Below are positions 36,905 to 48,184 of a DNA stretch of 64,000 nt, in pieces; positions within the stretch are counted from its first letter, which is position 1; each line of letters starts with the position of its first letter. A program made the translations under genes and the position numbers. The notes below the pieces were generated by a model. The model had not been told where the DNA came from. It saw nothing but the letters and a program-made list of their open reading frames with translations, and searched no databases. Source of the stretch: Gavia stellata (lineage: Eukaryota; Chordata; Aves; Gaviiformes; Gaviidae); NCBI RefSeq assembly GCF_030936135.1, contig NW_026777121.1:682001-746000 (forward strand), read 5' to 3'.

Positions 36905-38657
36905 ACAGTTAATTCTTCTCCACCAGGATCAGTAGTTAGAAAGGTCGCTGGATTCAGGATCGTAGTTACTTTCAGCTCCACATCGTCTTGCTCCAGAAGA
37001 ACAGCTTGATATTGCAGCATCCGGCTTGGTGACAACCAGCGTCCTCCTTTTTGTTCCAGCACTGCTGTAACTGCATGAGGCACAAATACAGTTAGTTTTT
37101 GCCTGAGCCTCTTGGATCAGTACTACTGTAGCTGCCACTGCTCAGAGACACGCTGGCCATCCTTTGCTAACATTGTCTAGCCGTTTTGAAAAATACCCCA
37201 CTGGTCTTCTCCATGATTCCAGTCTGTGGGCCAATAGCCCTAGGGCAATATGCATTCTTTCATGCACAAATAATTCAAATGGTTTTTCCAAATTCGGAAG
37301 GCCTAGGGCTGGAGCATTGATTAAAGCTTGTTTCAATTTCATAAATGCATCTCTGCCCTCCTGAGTCCAAACAAGGAGGTTTCCCTCCCCTTGTACAGCT
37401 TTATACAGGGGTTTGACAGTGAGTCTAAAATTCATTATCCACAGGCGACACCATCCAGCCATTCCGGGAAATGCTTTGAGATTTAGGGTCGGGAATCTGG
37501 CACATGGCCTCTTTTCTCTCAGTGCCAAGACTACGCTGGCCCTGGGAAATTGTGTACCCCAAATATGTTACTTCCCGCTGGGCGATCTGTGCCTTTTTCC
37601 AGGATACATTGTACCCTGCCAACCCCAAAAAGTTTAGGAGGTCTATTGCCATTTGTATGGAATCTTTCTTGTCACTTGTTGCTAGCAGTATGTCGTCGAC
37701 GTACTGTGGCAAGGTGATATTTTTATGCATCTTTTGCCAGTCTTCTAATTCTTTGGCTAGTTGATTTCCAAAGATCGTAGGGCTATTCTTAAATCCTTGT
37801 GCTAATACTGTCCAGCACAACTGAGTTTTTCTACCGGTCTTAGGGCTTTCCCACTCAAAAGCAAACAGTTCCTGACTCTCCGCTGCTAATGGGAGGCAAA
37901 AGAACGCATCTTTCAAGTCTGATACAGTAAACCATTTGCGCGTTTCCTTCAGGGTGGTCAAGAGAGTATACGGGTTTGCCACTACCGGGTGAACATCCTG
38001 TACAAGTTGATTTATAGCCCTTAAGTCCTGGACCAATCTATACTCTTCTGAATGCGGCCTTTTAATTGGTAAGATCGGGGTGTTGTATTCTGATTGACAT
38101 ACTTTCAATAATCCAAAATTTACAAATTGTTCTGTTAATGGTTCCAATCCTTTTCTTGCTTCTAATTTAATTGGATACTGTTTCTGTCTTACCGGTCTGG
38201 TGTCTGGTTTCAACTTGGTGATTACCAGTTCTGCAGCTCGGGATTGTCCTGGTGTTCCTGAAGCCCATACTAGAGGTGTTACAGCATTTTCAACGTCTTC
38301 TGGTATTTCCTGTGACTCGGCTTCCTTCTGTAACATAAAGACTTGAGCATCCAAAGCTTTATTTTCAGGAATATGGATTTGGATTTTTCCTTTTGAAAAA
38401 GTAATTTGTGCATTCAATTTACTTAATAAATCTCGTCCTAATAGCGGCACAGGGCAATCTGGGATATAAAGAAATTGATGGGGTAACACCCTTTTCCCAA
38501 TTTCAAACTTCAAAGGCTGGAGAAACGGCTGATTTTCTTTCCATCCTGTGGCACCAATAATTGATGTGCTTTGGTTACTAAAATTAACTTTGCATGTATT
38601 CAATACTGAACAAGTGGCTCCCGTATCTACTAAAAATTTTACTTTTTCATTCCCCAA
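36905..38657 (-). pseudogene. Provirus protease and reverse transcriptase
   Basis: A 410-codon minus-strand frame (37425-38657) starts with the aspartic protease (LVDTGATCS; later GRDLL), then RT fingers/palm: LVQDLRAIN, FTVSDLKDAFFCLPL, GFKNSPTIF and LPQYVDDILL with the YVDD catalytic pair at about 37692-37703. The thumb/connection continues in another frame (37142-37528) after a shift near 37480, with more breaks to 36905. The layout (protease-RT-RNase H-integrase in one pol) and motifs are gammaretroviral. Confidence 0.88.
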
Positions 38658-38699
38658 CTTTACTATAACCAGGGATTCTGTTGAGGAGGGTTTCTGAAT

Positions 38700-38880
38700 C
38701 TTCTCCCGGTCTCCCTCAGTCTGAATCTAATGTCATCATGTTAACAGCCTGCCTCGGCATTTTCTCCAGGCCTTTTCCTCTTAACTGTGCACACTCCCTT
38801 TTCCAGGGTCCTTTCTGCTTACAGAAAGCACACTGATCTTTCTTCAAGGATATTCTGGCCCTTTGTGCTTTACAGGGAAA
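38700..38880 (-). pseudogene. Provirus gag nucleocapsid remnant with altered zinc knuckle
   Basis: The minus strand encodes CAFCKQKGPWKREC, a CCHC-type knuckle in which the His position is Pro. Nucleocapsid knuckles bind genomic RNA, so this copy would be impaired. Basic residues flank it, and a stop separates it from protease, as in readthrough gammaretroviruses, though frames are damaged. Confidence 0.7.
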
Positions 38881-39151
38881 TCTTCTCCCCTTCTTAAATC
38901 TGTTATCACATATTTAAGAATTATCATTAAAATCCACAGTCATCACACAATCTTTACAAACTTCACTCACAGCAACAAAACCAATTCCCCACACCAAAAT
39001 CAAAACCGCAATGGCAACAGAAATCCACATTCATTCTGCTCTCTAACATTGTCCAGTCCATGTTTTGCCCGTTACCTCTCCCAATTACTATCCTTATCTC
39101 AAATTCCTCCTCCTGTTGCTCTTCTTCCCATTTCTCTTTATATTTGTTGCA
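38881..39151 (-). other. Degraded gag interior
   Basis: No capsid motifs could be read between matrix and nucleocapsid; only about 270 bp remains where over 1 kb is normal, so most of capsid is deleted or replaced. Confidence 0.5.
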
Positions 39152-39553
39152 TCACCTGCCGATGCTCCATGCTGAACAACAATGCTTAGGTGTTTTCTTA
39201 TTTTCTGCTCCTAGAGCCAATGCGCCACCTTCACCTTCCATCAAGCCACACTCCTTACGGATGTTATAATTATCCCACAATGCAAAGAACAAATTCACGT
39301 ATGGTATCTCATTCCATTTTCCTTCGTGTCTACAGAACAGCGTTAATTGCAACACAGTGTTGTAGCTTATACTTCCATTCTTAGGCCATTTCTCCTGATC
39401 ATCCAGAGTATACAAGGGCCACCAATGAATCCAATATTCTACCAGCGTTTTCCGAGTAAGGGGATCACCCCCAAACATGCTCCAGTCACTTAGTATACAG
39501 CCCAGAGGAGAGCACTTAAGAATTCTCCCTTCAGTAGATTGTCCAACTCCCAT
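39152..39553 (-). pseudogene. Provirus gag matrix
   Basis: A 133-codon frame starting MGVGQS, with a Gly-2 myristoylation-type start expected for membrane targeting, then SPLGCILSDW, HWWPLYTLDDQEKWP and EIPYVNLFF. Related to the gag fragment of the LTR-B element. It ends near 39152 in degraded sequence. Confidence 0.8.
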
Positions 39554-39888
39554 TCTGTAAAATTACCACGTATGTGTGCCCAAGCCAAACCAAAATCCAG
39601 ACTCCGGGCGTCCCCGTAATAGCATACGGATTACACAAAATTATACAGTAGTGCACTCCCGATATCAATACCAGCAACTTAACAATGCATACTAAATTCA
39701 GATACGACTTATTTGCAAACAACCAATACCAATACCAATATTAGTATCAAATGCCAATGTCATTAGTCTCCCAGAGAGCTGTCGCAGAAACTCACCTGAC
39801 CAAGGAATCGGAGGGCCTCCCCAAAAATACTCCGGTGCGCGCTGGAGTCCTCACGATTCCTCTGGTCCGTTGAGATTCCGGAGAGCAG

Positions 39889-39906
39889 GTCCCATCTGGG
39901 GTGCCA
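39889..39906 (-). other. Provirus primer binding site, tRNA-Arg type
   Basis: Minus-strand TGGCACCCCAGATGGGAC, 5 bp from the LTR end. It fits the 3' end of a tRNA-Arg(CCT) as remembered. Confidence 0.65.
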
Positions 39907-39911
39907 AATTC

Positions 39912-40411
39912 TGTTACCGAAAACTGTAACCAAGAAAACTCTCCAAACCAAATGATGGTTTAGAAAGCCGACATTGGTTTATGGCAGTGCCGGGTGCATG
40001 GGGGATTTCTCCACCTAACGTGCGCACCGGGTTAAAATCATGACAGGTATTTAAAAAAATTAACAAAGTTAGTTATGCCTACTGGTTCTACCCCTTAATT
40101 ATTGGTTAATACTTTTCGTACTTCATCTTAAAGATACAGTTCTCTTTGAATTCACTACGCATGCCCAGAGAGTGGGGGGCTTATTTGGGTTGGGGGCGTT
40201 TTCTAGCTAGGAGGTGTGTTCTTTAACATTATAATGAGATTATAATGAGACAGGTTAACTCTAGGGCACTATTTTGGCATTCCATTCTATTCCATTCTAT
40301 TTTTCTACGATTCGTCCTTGTGTTAATCATTATTGCTAGTTAGTAGAGAGTTAGTGGAGACAGTCTTTATCTTTCATATGACTAAGTACCAGGTGCATTT
40401 GTTATGAAGTA
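39912..40411 (-). repeat. 5' LTR of provirus, family LTR-A, outer end missing
   Basis: Begins TGTTACCG at 39912 and aligns to 32971-33520 until 40411. Its last ~110 bp (U3 start) are replaced by the gag flank of an LTR-B element. So the provirus lost its outer 5' edge and no target-site duplication can be checked. Confidence 0.88.
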
Positions 40412-40564
40412 TCATTTTATTAGTAGTAGTAGTATTTATCATTTTATACATCTCTTTCCAATAACACAAGCCCAGCAACGCCTTTTAGATGTCCTGTTTT
40501 CAGAGATTAAAGCCATCACTAAATGACCTCGACTTACCAATTTACACTCCTCCTGCCAGTCAGT

Positions 40565-40876
40565 TCACTGTCTCAAGGAGAAGAACAAATCCACATAAGG
40601 TACCTCATTCCGTTGGCCTTCCTTCCTACAGGACAACATCAATTGCAAAATAGTATTATAATTTAAAGTCCCATTAGTTGGCCATTGCTCTTGATCATCT
40701 AAAACATACAAAGGCCACCAATTATTACAATACTCAATCCTTTGACTTTTACGCAAATCATCATGCAACTCATTCCAATGTGTCAATAAACCTCCCAAGG
40801 GTGACGTCTTTGGTATCTTCCCATCAATGGCTAAATTCCCCGCACTCTTACTCTTAAACAATTTTGTTAATGCCAT
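40565..40876 (-). pseudogene. ERV gag N-terminus, centre copy
   Basis: Same 103-codon matrix-like frame as 21780-22091 with three or so substitutions (for example LDDQEQWP for LEDQEKWP). Equally truncated. Confidence 0.72.
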
Positions 40877-41254
40877 TATGTTTATTATTCTTATATCATT
40901 ATATTATCAAAGACCAAATTACCAAATGCAAATGCCAGTTGTCTCAAATACACAAATGTCCAACCCAGCAATAGCTTTCGCTTATGACTTGCGGGCAGAT
41001 GCCTAGGCTTCCAATGCAAACGGGTACCCTCAAAGCCCCAACCTTGCGAAGCTTTCGCTGCGCCTTATGGGCAGGCTATCCAAAGACATTCCAAAGAAGA
41101 AGTGCCTTACCCTTTTCCAGGGTGTTGTGAGGAGCTCGTATGGGTCAAGAGCGATGGTCCTTGCCGAGAATCCCTCGGTGCCGGCTGGAGTCTGATCGGC
41201 ACTCGATCCCTTCCAGTCTCACTCGCAAGGTCCCATCTGGGTCGCCAAAACTCT

Positions 41255-42171
41255 TCCCCTAAGTCGGCAAAACCAAGAACTTTCTAAGACTGAATTTGAA
41301 GTTTAGAAAGCAGGCACTTCTTTATTGCAGCGCTGGACGCACAGGGAATCACTCCGCTTAGTGTGCGTGCCGAGTTACTCCGCTACAAAAGTTATATACA
41401 ATCAAAGTATATTTGATTCATCGTATTTCCAAGAAACAATTAGCATATCCATAGGATTTCCGAGAACTCATTAACATATGTAAATGTCCATAACGCATGT
41501 GCCTTCAGGTACACTGGTGGTCGCCCAAAGCCCTCTGGTGGTCATCCATAGACTCCCTCATTGTGTCCGCTAGTTGAACCCAATCTTTGCGCATGCTCAG
41601 CTCAGTTGCAAAATTCCGTTCCCCTTTAATCTTGGAACCTCCAGAAGAATTTCTTGGTTTACTAACCAGGCCTACAACTTACCCTTCTCTTGACAGGAAT
41701 ATCCTCCTTATCGACAAAGCTACATTGTTTAATCATTAGTTCATAATCAAATCATAGATAAAGCATACCTAGTTACCATTACACAAATTATTTCTCACAA
41801 AATATATCACGGTTTTTAACTTTCGTGGATTAGTCTCTTGATTATACAATTCGATCAATATCCATACCCAAGATAATCAATGGTTATTTCTCTTAATATC
41901 CATTGATTGGCATTCTTGATATTCCAATCAAGATGGGAAGGGTAAAGGGATTTCCAAGCAGCAGCACTGGGTGCGTACCAGGTCCCCATAGTTACGGGAC
42001 TCAAACGAAACTTCTCTATTCGATTCTTCATTGTTCCATCTCGTTGTGATTAGTTTCTTAATACAAAGCAGTGACTCCCTGGTGAGGTTCCTATGGTTAC
42101 GAGTCTCAAGACACACCAATATTCTAACATTCTATTTCTACTTGCAACTAAATGCAGTGATTTTACAACAG
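41255..42171 (-). repeat. LTR-B, centre copy, with primer binding site
   Basis: Counterpart of 22470-23386, preceded by the PBS complement at about 41230-41247. It carries the CTCF-like complement at 41530-41541. Confidence 0.8.
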
Positions 42172-42741
42172 CCCACCTGAAACTGAAGTCCAGTTCTGGA
42201 CCCGTTCTGTGCAGGGTTATAGGATGAGTCATTTTCTTGTAGGTGAAGTGGATCCAGATGTGTATCTTGTGTCACCTAACTGTTCAGGGCACAGATTTCT
42301 TGTAAATCTCAGCTACTCAGGTCACCTTCTCTGTCAGTGCTGGAATAAGAATTTTAAGTGAGATGGATTGATATCTGCGTGCTGGTGGATTCTTCTTTGG
42401 GAGATCGCAAATGGCCTTCAGCTTTAGGGTCCAATTTAACCATGACTCCAAATGAGAAATAGAAATACCTTTTTTATTTCCCCCCCCTTGACCAGCTGCA
42501 AGGTTTTGAAGTGAATTGGCCCCTGTATTCCTTGTAATCAGAGTAATGCCTGGGGCTCTGCTGGTGGGGTATGTGGGTGTTGAGAGCTCAGCTGTGCCTG
42601 TGATTGCTGCTGCTGCTGTGGTTCCTGGATTCACACATGGATGAAATCTGAACACAGTCTCTGTTAACAGCTGTTCTCAATCTGTAGGGAAATCAAATGC
42701 TGAGACTGAACTACTTAACCTGAACCCGCTTTTTCTTGCAG

Positions 42742-42982
42742 GGAAGATGCTGCATGAGATGAAAAGCCTTGTCCTCGAGGAGCCAAAGTGTTGGCTGGAT
42801 GTTATCTCTGTTTGGAGAAAGCTTCATGGGCCTGAGGGGCAAAAAGACAATGTCTCTCAAGAAAACCCATCGCTTCTCAAGAGCAAATCAGAAGAAGAGA
42901 CAAATATTGCAAGCGACAGGCAGAAACCCAAACAAGTGAGAGAGACCGTGTCTGAGCAACGTCAGGCGGAAGCTGGAGAGAG
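42742..42982 (+). CDS. Captured exon-like block, centre copy
   Basis: Counterpart of 23958-24198 with acceptor and donor retained. Differences include Pro for Cys and Val for Met, with no stop. Unrecognised family. Confidence 0.42.
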
Positions 42983-43172
42983 GTGTGTGGTACTAGAGAG
43001 GCAGAGATCATGTTCCTGCCACCCTCTTCCTCGCGTGCAGACTCTCACTGGACTTTGCCTTTATTTTCTTCAGACTAGGCAGCCCCCAGCGCTTCAGGCC
43101 CGGGGGTGGCTGTGGGGCCACCGGCCCTGCAGCAGAGATGCTCGCCTGTGGGGGGGAGCTGCTGGCTCCCAG

Positions 43173-43420
43173 TGTTGTCCCAGCAGTTGGGTTCTTTACC
43201 CGGTGTGCAAGAGGCCGATACACACACAGAGTCGAGTTTATTTCATGTTTGCGCAGAGATGGGTGCTAGGTGGTAACTCCACAAGGCTAGCACCCCTCGG
43301 TAAACACACGGTTCAGCATTTCTACGTTCCGAGCAACAGTTACCAGTATTTTTTACAGTTGAGCTTAGTTGCCCTCGTTCCCATTGCCTCTTAGGTGCCT
43401 CGTCTTCACTTGAAGTCACA
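43173..43420 (-). repeat. LTR-D, centre copy
   Basis: Counterpart of 24389-24636 with the same TGT...ACA ends and poly(A) signal. Confidence 0.62.
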
Positions 43421-43978
43421 GGATCCTCTCTTTTTCCTGCGCATATCCTGTGAGGAAGGGGCTTTTTTCTTTCCTGAGTTGTGGTTATCATTAGGGGTGA
43501 GGATCGTGACATTACAGCCCGAACGATTATACTCTCGATACATCCCAAAACGATCCAAACTACTACAATCAGTATTAGAAACACAATCAGAGTTTGAACT
43601 AAGCTCTGTAACCAACCTATTAAGGAGAACCCCATCCCGTGAGGTATTTTATTTAACCATCTCGCTTTCCGTACTGTTCCTCATTAAAGCAATTGGTAAA
43701 ACATCCACCCATGGAAGTCGAGTTTCTCGGCGTAATTTTGAGATGTGCCTTTTAAGAGTCTGGTTCATTTTATTCTTTCCTTTCCCACTAGGCTGTGGCC
43801 TCCATGGGGTATGTAAATCCCATTAAACTTGGAGGGGATTATTTCCTTTAATAGAATGCTTTAACAAGCTGTCTAGCCCGATTGGTGTGGCAAGGGAAAG
43901 CATTGGACCATTCTAAAAATGTATCTGCTAACACTAGTAGATATTTCTATTGTCTATATTTTGGTAACAGAGAAATCT
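43421..43978 (-). pseudogene. ERV integrase/env anchor remnant, centre copy
   Basis: Counterpart of 24637-25278 but with about 80-90 bp of the integrase core removed near 43838, including the position equivalent to the second catalytic Asp. The env anchor is retained. Confidence 0.68.
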
Positions 43979-44031
43979 AGTGCTGACAGAGGCCACCCAA
44001 GAAGAACTTAATCCTCTCTCCTCCACTGCAG

Positions 44032-44391
44032 GGTGACAGCGGTGGTCCTCTCACCTGCAAAGATAACAACGCTGACTACTTCTGGCTTGTTGGAGTGACC
44101 AGCTGGAGGAAAGGCTGTGCAAGAGCAAAACAGCCCAGAGTCTACTCCTCTGCTCAGCACTTTTACGACTGGATCCTGCTACAGATGGGACTGCCCCCAG
44201 CAGGAAGGGGCAGTCCAACATCACGGGCATGGAGTCATTTTCTCACCGCCTCAACTCCCTTTCAGAGGCCAAGCCCATTACCAACGCAGTCGGGCAGGTT
44301 TAGCTCCTGCCCATTTCCACTCCAGAGGCTGGTGGAGTTCTTCACTTGGGTGCAGGAGCTCCTGCAGGTCCTGAGAGGAAAAAAGGCTTGA
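44032..44391 (+). pseudogene. Acrosin-like terminal exon, copy C
   Basis: An open 360-bp last exon with acceptor ending 44031, GDSGGP retained, and the longest tail of the B/C group (it keeps a stretch with ...AWSHFLTAS... that B lacks). SWG is SWR, and the conserved PGVY reads PRVY, another pocket-region change. Upstream exons are replaced by the ERV remnant. Not functional alone. Confidence 0.85.
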
Positions 44392-45790
44392 GCAGCAGGC
44401 TGAGAAGGATCCAGTGCAGGCTGCAGCATAGCAGCACTGGATCCTTCTCCGGCAATGGCTGCTCATCCAAAGGCAGCCTCAGTGTCAAAGGCCTGCTCTG
44501 TCCTGTCCATGCTCGTCCGAGGGCACACAAACGCTGAAGGTGACTTAGCGCTTGAAATAAAGTTGCCAATTTTCACAGCAAACCATGCTTCAGTCCCTTT
44601 CAGTCTCCCGTGCGAGGCAAGGACTTCCATGCCCGGCACCTGCAAAACGAGGCTGCAGGCGGTCAAGTAGGTCACAAAGGGAAAGAGCCACTCAAAAGGG
44701 CTGAAAGCGTGCCTGGTCAGAGAGGAGGGTGCTCAGAGCCACCATGGGGTGGAGAAGACTGGCACGTTGAAGTTAGAACAGGGAGAGGAAAAAATGATGG
44801 GACATGCAGCCAACTTTGGGGGTAGGCATTAAGGCACACAGGCTGATGCCTAGGGCCTGGCGTAAGCCTTAGCTCCCTGAACAGCCTGTGGGAAACGCCT
44901 GAGCATGGCAAGAGAAATTGCTGAGCAGAGCAAACAGACTGAGAAGCTGACAGCAGTTACAGTGCCATGAGGAAGAGCCAGATTTCACGGGTAGTTGAGG
45001 GGGCTTGATGGGAGAGATGCTACACTTCACAGGTAGTTGAACAAAGAGTTGGCGTCATCCTGGGGAGAGGGATCTGCCAGGGACAGCAGTGCCCAGGAAA
45101 CCAACCGCATCAGTAATGCCATGGAAGTCCAGGGTGACCTAGCTAAGAGCACCTGCAACACCAAATCTGTTTACAGACGTAGCAAACCTGGGAGCAAGGG
45201 GGGAAAAATAACGGGGGGTAGGTCCATTGCTTGGGAGCAGCCAAGGGCAGAGAAAAGAGGAGTTGAGGAAGATGAGGGGGATGTATAAGCATGGAAAATG
45301 GAGAGAAGATGGGGATGAAGGAGCTAGTCACACATAAGCCAACCGCTGGTTGATTTGCTTGTTTGCCTGAGCCCTGCACCTAATCCCTGCCGTCTGTCCT
45401 ACCTTCTTTCTGAGAGCGCTCCCAAATCCTTTTCTGTGTGGCCCCACTCTGTACCGGGTGGGGAGGTGGGTCCAGGGGCCTGCCTGCTAGCAATGGCAGA
45501 AGGGAACACAGGTCCTAGGGACCCAGCAGCTGGAGACACCGAGTGTCGAGGGCCAGCTACTGGTGGGAGCGCTGTGTGCGACTGCAATTCACTTGGAAAC
45601 TTGAAGCTGCACTAGTTCACGAGCAAGAGGAGATACAGCTCTGGAAAGACCCAAGGTCTGTGCCAATTACGGGGTAAGCAGTGTGACAGCCAGCCACGGA
45701 TTTTAATTGAACTTAATTCCCGTGCTAATATTTAAGGGATCCATGAACATGCTGTGCTTGCGAATCTGGGCAGTGATGTGTGTGTATGTT
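44392..45790 (+). repeat. Acrosin-like 3' flank segment, copy 2
   Basis: Contains the AATAAA signal near 44557. Mirrored almost exactly at 49303-50744, with more differences beyond 45400. Matches 26536-27805 more distantly. No gene recognised. Confidence 0.82.
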
Positions 45791-46236
45791 TGTCACGTTA
45801 AAGCTTCCAGCTTGTCCTCAGATATCAGAGGGGCTGGGGGCAGCTAGGCTTAGATTCTGAGTGATGCCCAATTTCCTCTATTACAAGACCGATCGTGTTC
45901 AAAATATATATATATACACAGACACACATATATATATAATGCCAACAATTACAGATGCACTTGTAACTCCATACACTTTCAGTCTAACCACGTTGCCTGA
46001 ACTATCATGGCTACCCTTAAGGAATTTGGTTGTGTGTAATGAGAACTCTTATGGCTAGATTAATGAATAGTGTAGTGTATTAAAGGAACAGATGCAGAAG
46101 CTCTTTTGGATTGCTGGTGATAGAACTACTGCCCACAAAGGTGGTACAAATAGCAAGAATATGAGTAATAATAGCCTGGATACAAATGCGTTAGATCACA
46201 AAGGTTCCTAAATCTCCCGGGGAAACACTGGATCAA
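45791..46236 (-). repeat. LTR-C fragment, minus strand
   Basis: Begins at the U5 edge (TGTCACGTTAAAGC, complement of the LTR-C end) and matches 48780-49302 inverted. U3 is missing. Contains a TA/CA microsatellite near 45905-45940. Confidence 0.78.
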
Positions 46237-46269
46237 GGGGATCGAGGAGCTAGTCACACATAAGCCAAC

Positions 46270-46827
46270 TGTTACCCAAAACTGTAACAAAGAAAACTCT
46301 CCAGACCAAATGATAGTTTAGAAAGCTGACATTGGTTCATAGCAGCGCTGGGTGCATGAGGGATTTCTCCTAACATGCACACTGGCTTAAAATCGTAACA
46401 GGTATTTAAAACAGTTAACAACGTTAGTCACGCTTCCTGGTGCTACCCCTTAATTAACTATCGGTTAATACTTTTCTTACTTCATCTTAAAGCTACAGTT
46501 CTCTTTGAATTCTCTACGCATGCTCAGAGAGTAGCGGCCTTCTTTGGGTTGGGGGCTTTTTCTAGCTAGGAGGTGTGGTTTTCACATGAGCGTGAGATTA
46601 TAATGAGGCAAGTTAACTTCAGGGCACTATTTGGGCACTCTGTTCTATTTTTCTAAAATTGGTCCTTGTGTTAATCGTTACTGCTAGTTAGTGGAAAGTT
46701 AGTGGAGACAGTTTTTATCTTTAATATGTCTAAATACCAGGTGTATTCGTTAGGAAGTATCTTCTTTCCACTCTTTCCATTCTTTTTCACTTGTTTTTGA
46801 CCTTGTGTTTCAAGATGTTCTCTAACA
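46270..46827 (-). repeat. LTR-A, second provirus remnant
   Basis: TGTTACCC...TCTAACA with the polypurine complement directly after. It inserted in a copy of the acrosin 3' flank (46238-46269 resembles 45312-45345). Clearly diverged from the 33 kb LTR. Confidence 0.85.
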
Positions 46828-46870
46828 TTTCCCCCCTGGAGACTTCTGGATATATTTTATAATTCCCATA
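46828..46870 (-). pseudogene. LTR-A provirus 3' region, part 1
   Basis: Matches the polypurine/env 3' region at 33521-33570 and is interrupted by the solo LTR at 46871. Confidence 0.7.
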
Positions 46871-47665
46871 TGTGGAATTTGGATAACGAGGTGGGCTTCC
46901 TGTGCACAAAGAGCTGTTAAGACTGCCCTTGCTATCTCTTGTGCGACCCGGGGGAGTGGAGACTCACCCAGCTAACACAGGATGCAGATAAGGAGGGGGT
47001 CCTGTGGAGGCAGGACAGCCCTGCTTATGGTCAGCAAAGACAGTAAAATAACAGGAATGTGAGAGGTCCTTTGTTCTTTGAAAAGGCTTCGTGTCCGATA
47101 ACTGACCTTTGCCTCATTACCGATGAAATGCATATTACAACTCACACCCTGCATATGCTAATGAAGATTATAGAGGTCATGCTAAACATATATGACTATA
47201 GCACTCGTCTCTCCACCCAAATCATGCTACACGTCACATATGGGGGGGACACCTCGTAGTTATGGGGATAAAAGTCAGAGAAAATGATTGTTAAGGTGGG
47301 AGAGAAGAACCTCAATACCTGACGGACCAGTCGAGGGGCTGTGTTCTCTTCCTCCACCCCAGGCAGGGACGCCTCTCTGGGTAAGCGCTGCGCCTCTCAC
47401 CTCTGGGTGACGGTTATCCCCGGGTTCTTGTATTACTGTCAAGTCTGCTAGCAATATTACCCTTAATTAGTAGCACTGTTGTAGTTAGTGAATTTATCAA
47501 CGGCAATCTCGAATCTGTTTCTGTCGCTTTCAATAAAATAACTCATTTCAATTTTTGTGCATCTGCTCAGTGCAAGTCCTCTTGCTGGGGCTCTGATAAA
47601 TGGGTCAGTGAAAGTCCTGGGACTCTGACAGACAAATTTCGAAACTGCATTCCTTTAACGTGACA
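46871..47665 (+). mobile_element. Solo LTR related to LTR-C, with CCATA target duplication
   Basis: Starts TGTGGAATTTGG and ends TTTAACGTGACA, the same termini as LTR-C, with a mostly different interior. CCATA flanks it on both sides (46866-46870 and 47666-47670), and joining the flanks restores the uninterrupted text of the other provirus. AATAAA lies near 47532. 795 bp. Confidence 0.92.
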
Positions 47666-47670
47666 CCATA

Positions 47671-48184
47671 AGTCTCAATCTCCCTTTACTTAGGTTCCAC
47701 CACTTAGACAGAAGGTGGTGGCATTTGTCACTTTTCTAATTAGGCCTTTTCACACATTCTCAAATCTATCCCATCTTCTTACAACCTGGAAAAGAAACAG
47801 AAATAGATAATATTTCAATTTTAAATTGATTATGCAATAATACAGCCTTTAAGAGTCCTGTTGAAATGGTTCTCTTCTTGGTGTTGTCAAACTCTGACAG
47901 AGGAGTTGGTTAACTCAGGCATAGTAGATCCAGGACCTTTACAGTAGTTGAGACATGAGTTCAGTCTGTGTTCTGGTGTTATCATTATATCAATTCAGCA
48001 ATGTAGTTAGGGCATAGATGATCACAGTTTAAGGTTTGGTAACTTCCCTTTCTGATAAGGTTTATCCAAAAGGGTTTGTCTTACAGCTAAATTGTTTAAA
48101 TCTTTGGTATCAATCCCCTCTTTTGAAGTAGTTAGATTTTCTTACCACTTCCATATATTATTCCTGTAAAACATCACTGCCACT
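47671..48184 (-). pseudogene. LTR-A provirus 3' region, part 2
   Basis: Continues the match to 33573-34030 with several indels, then is cut by LTR-C at 48185. No env coding block survives. Confidence 0.72.

Larger units (their letters stand above)
40378..44480 (+). repeat. Direct copy of left-arm inner segment (21593-25735)
   Basis: Same order and orientation as the left arm, with a constant offset of 18784-18785 to about 43826. A deletion of about 80-90 bp in the integrase remnant follows (near 43838), and then homology continues through the acrosin-like exon. Divergence is a few percent, more than between the two palindrome arms. Confidence 0.92.

Noticed and set aside
45143-45379. 78-codon frame identical in two copies (also 49714-49950)
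   Set aside because: Identity reflects the inverted duplication of non-coding flank; the frame is not kept in the more distant copy at 27.2 kb.
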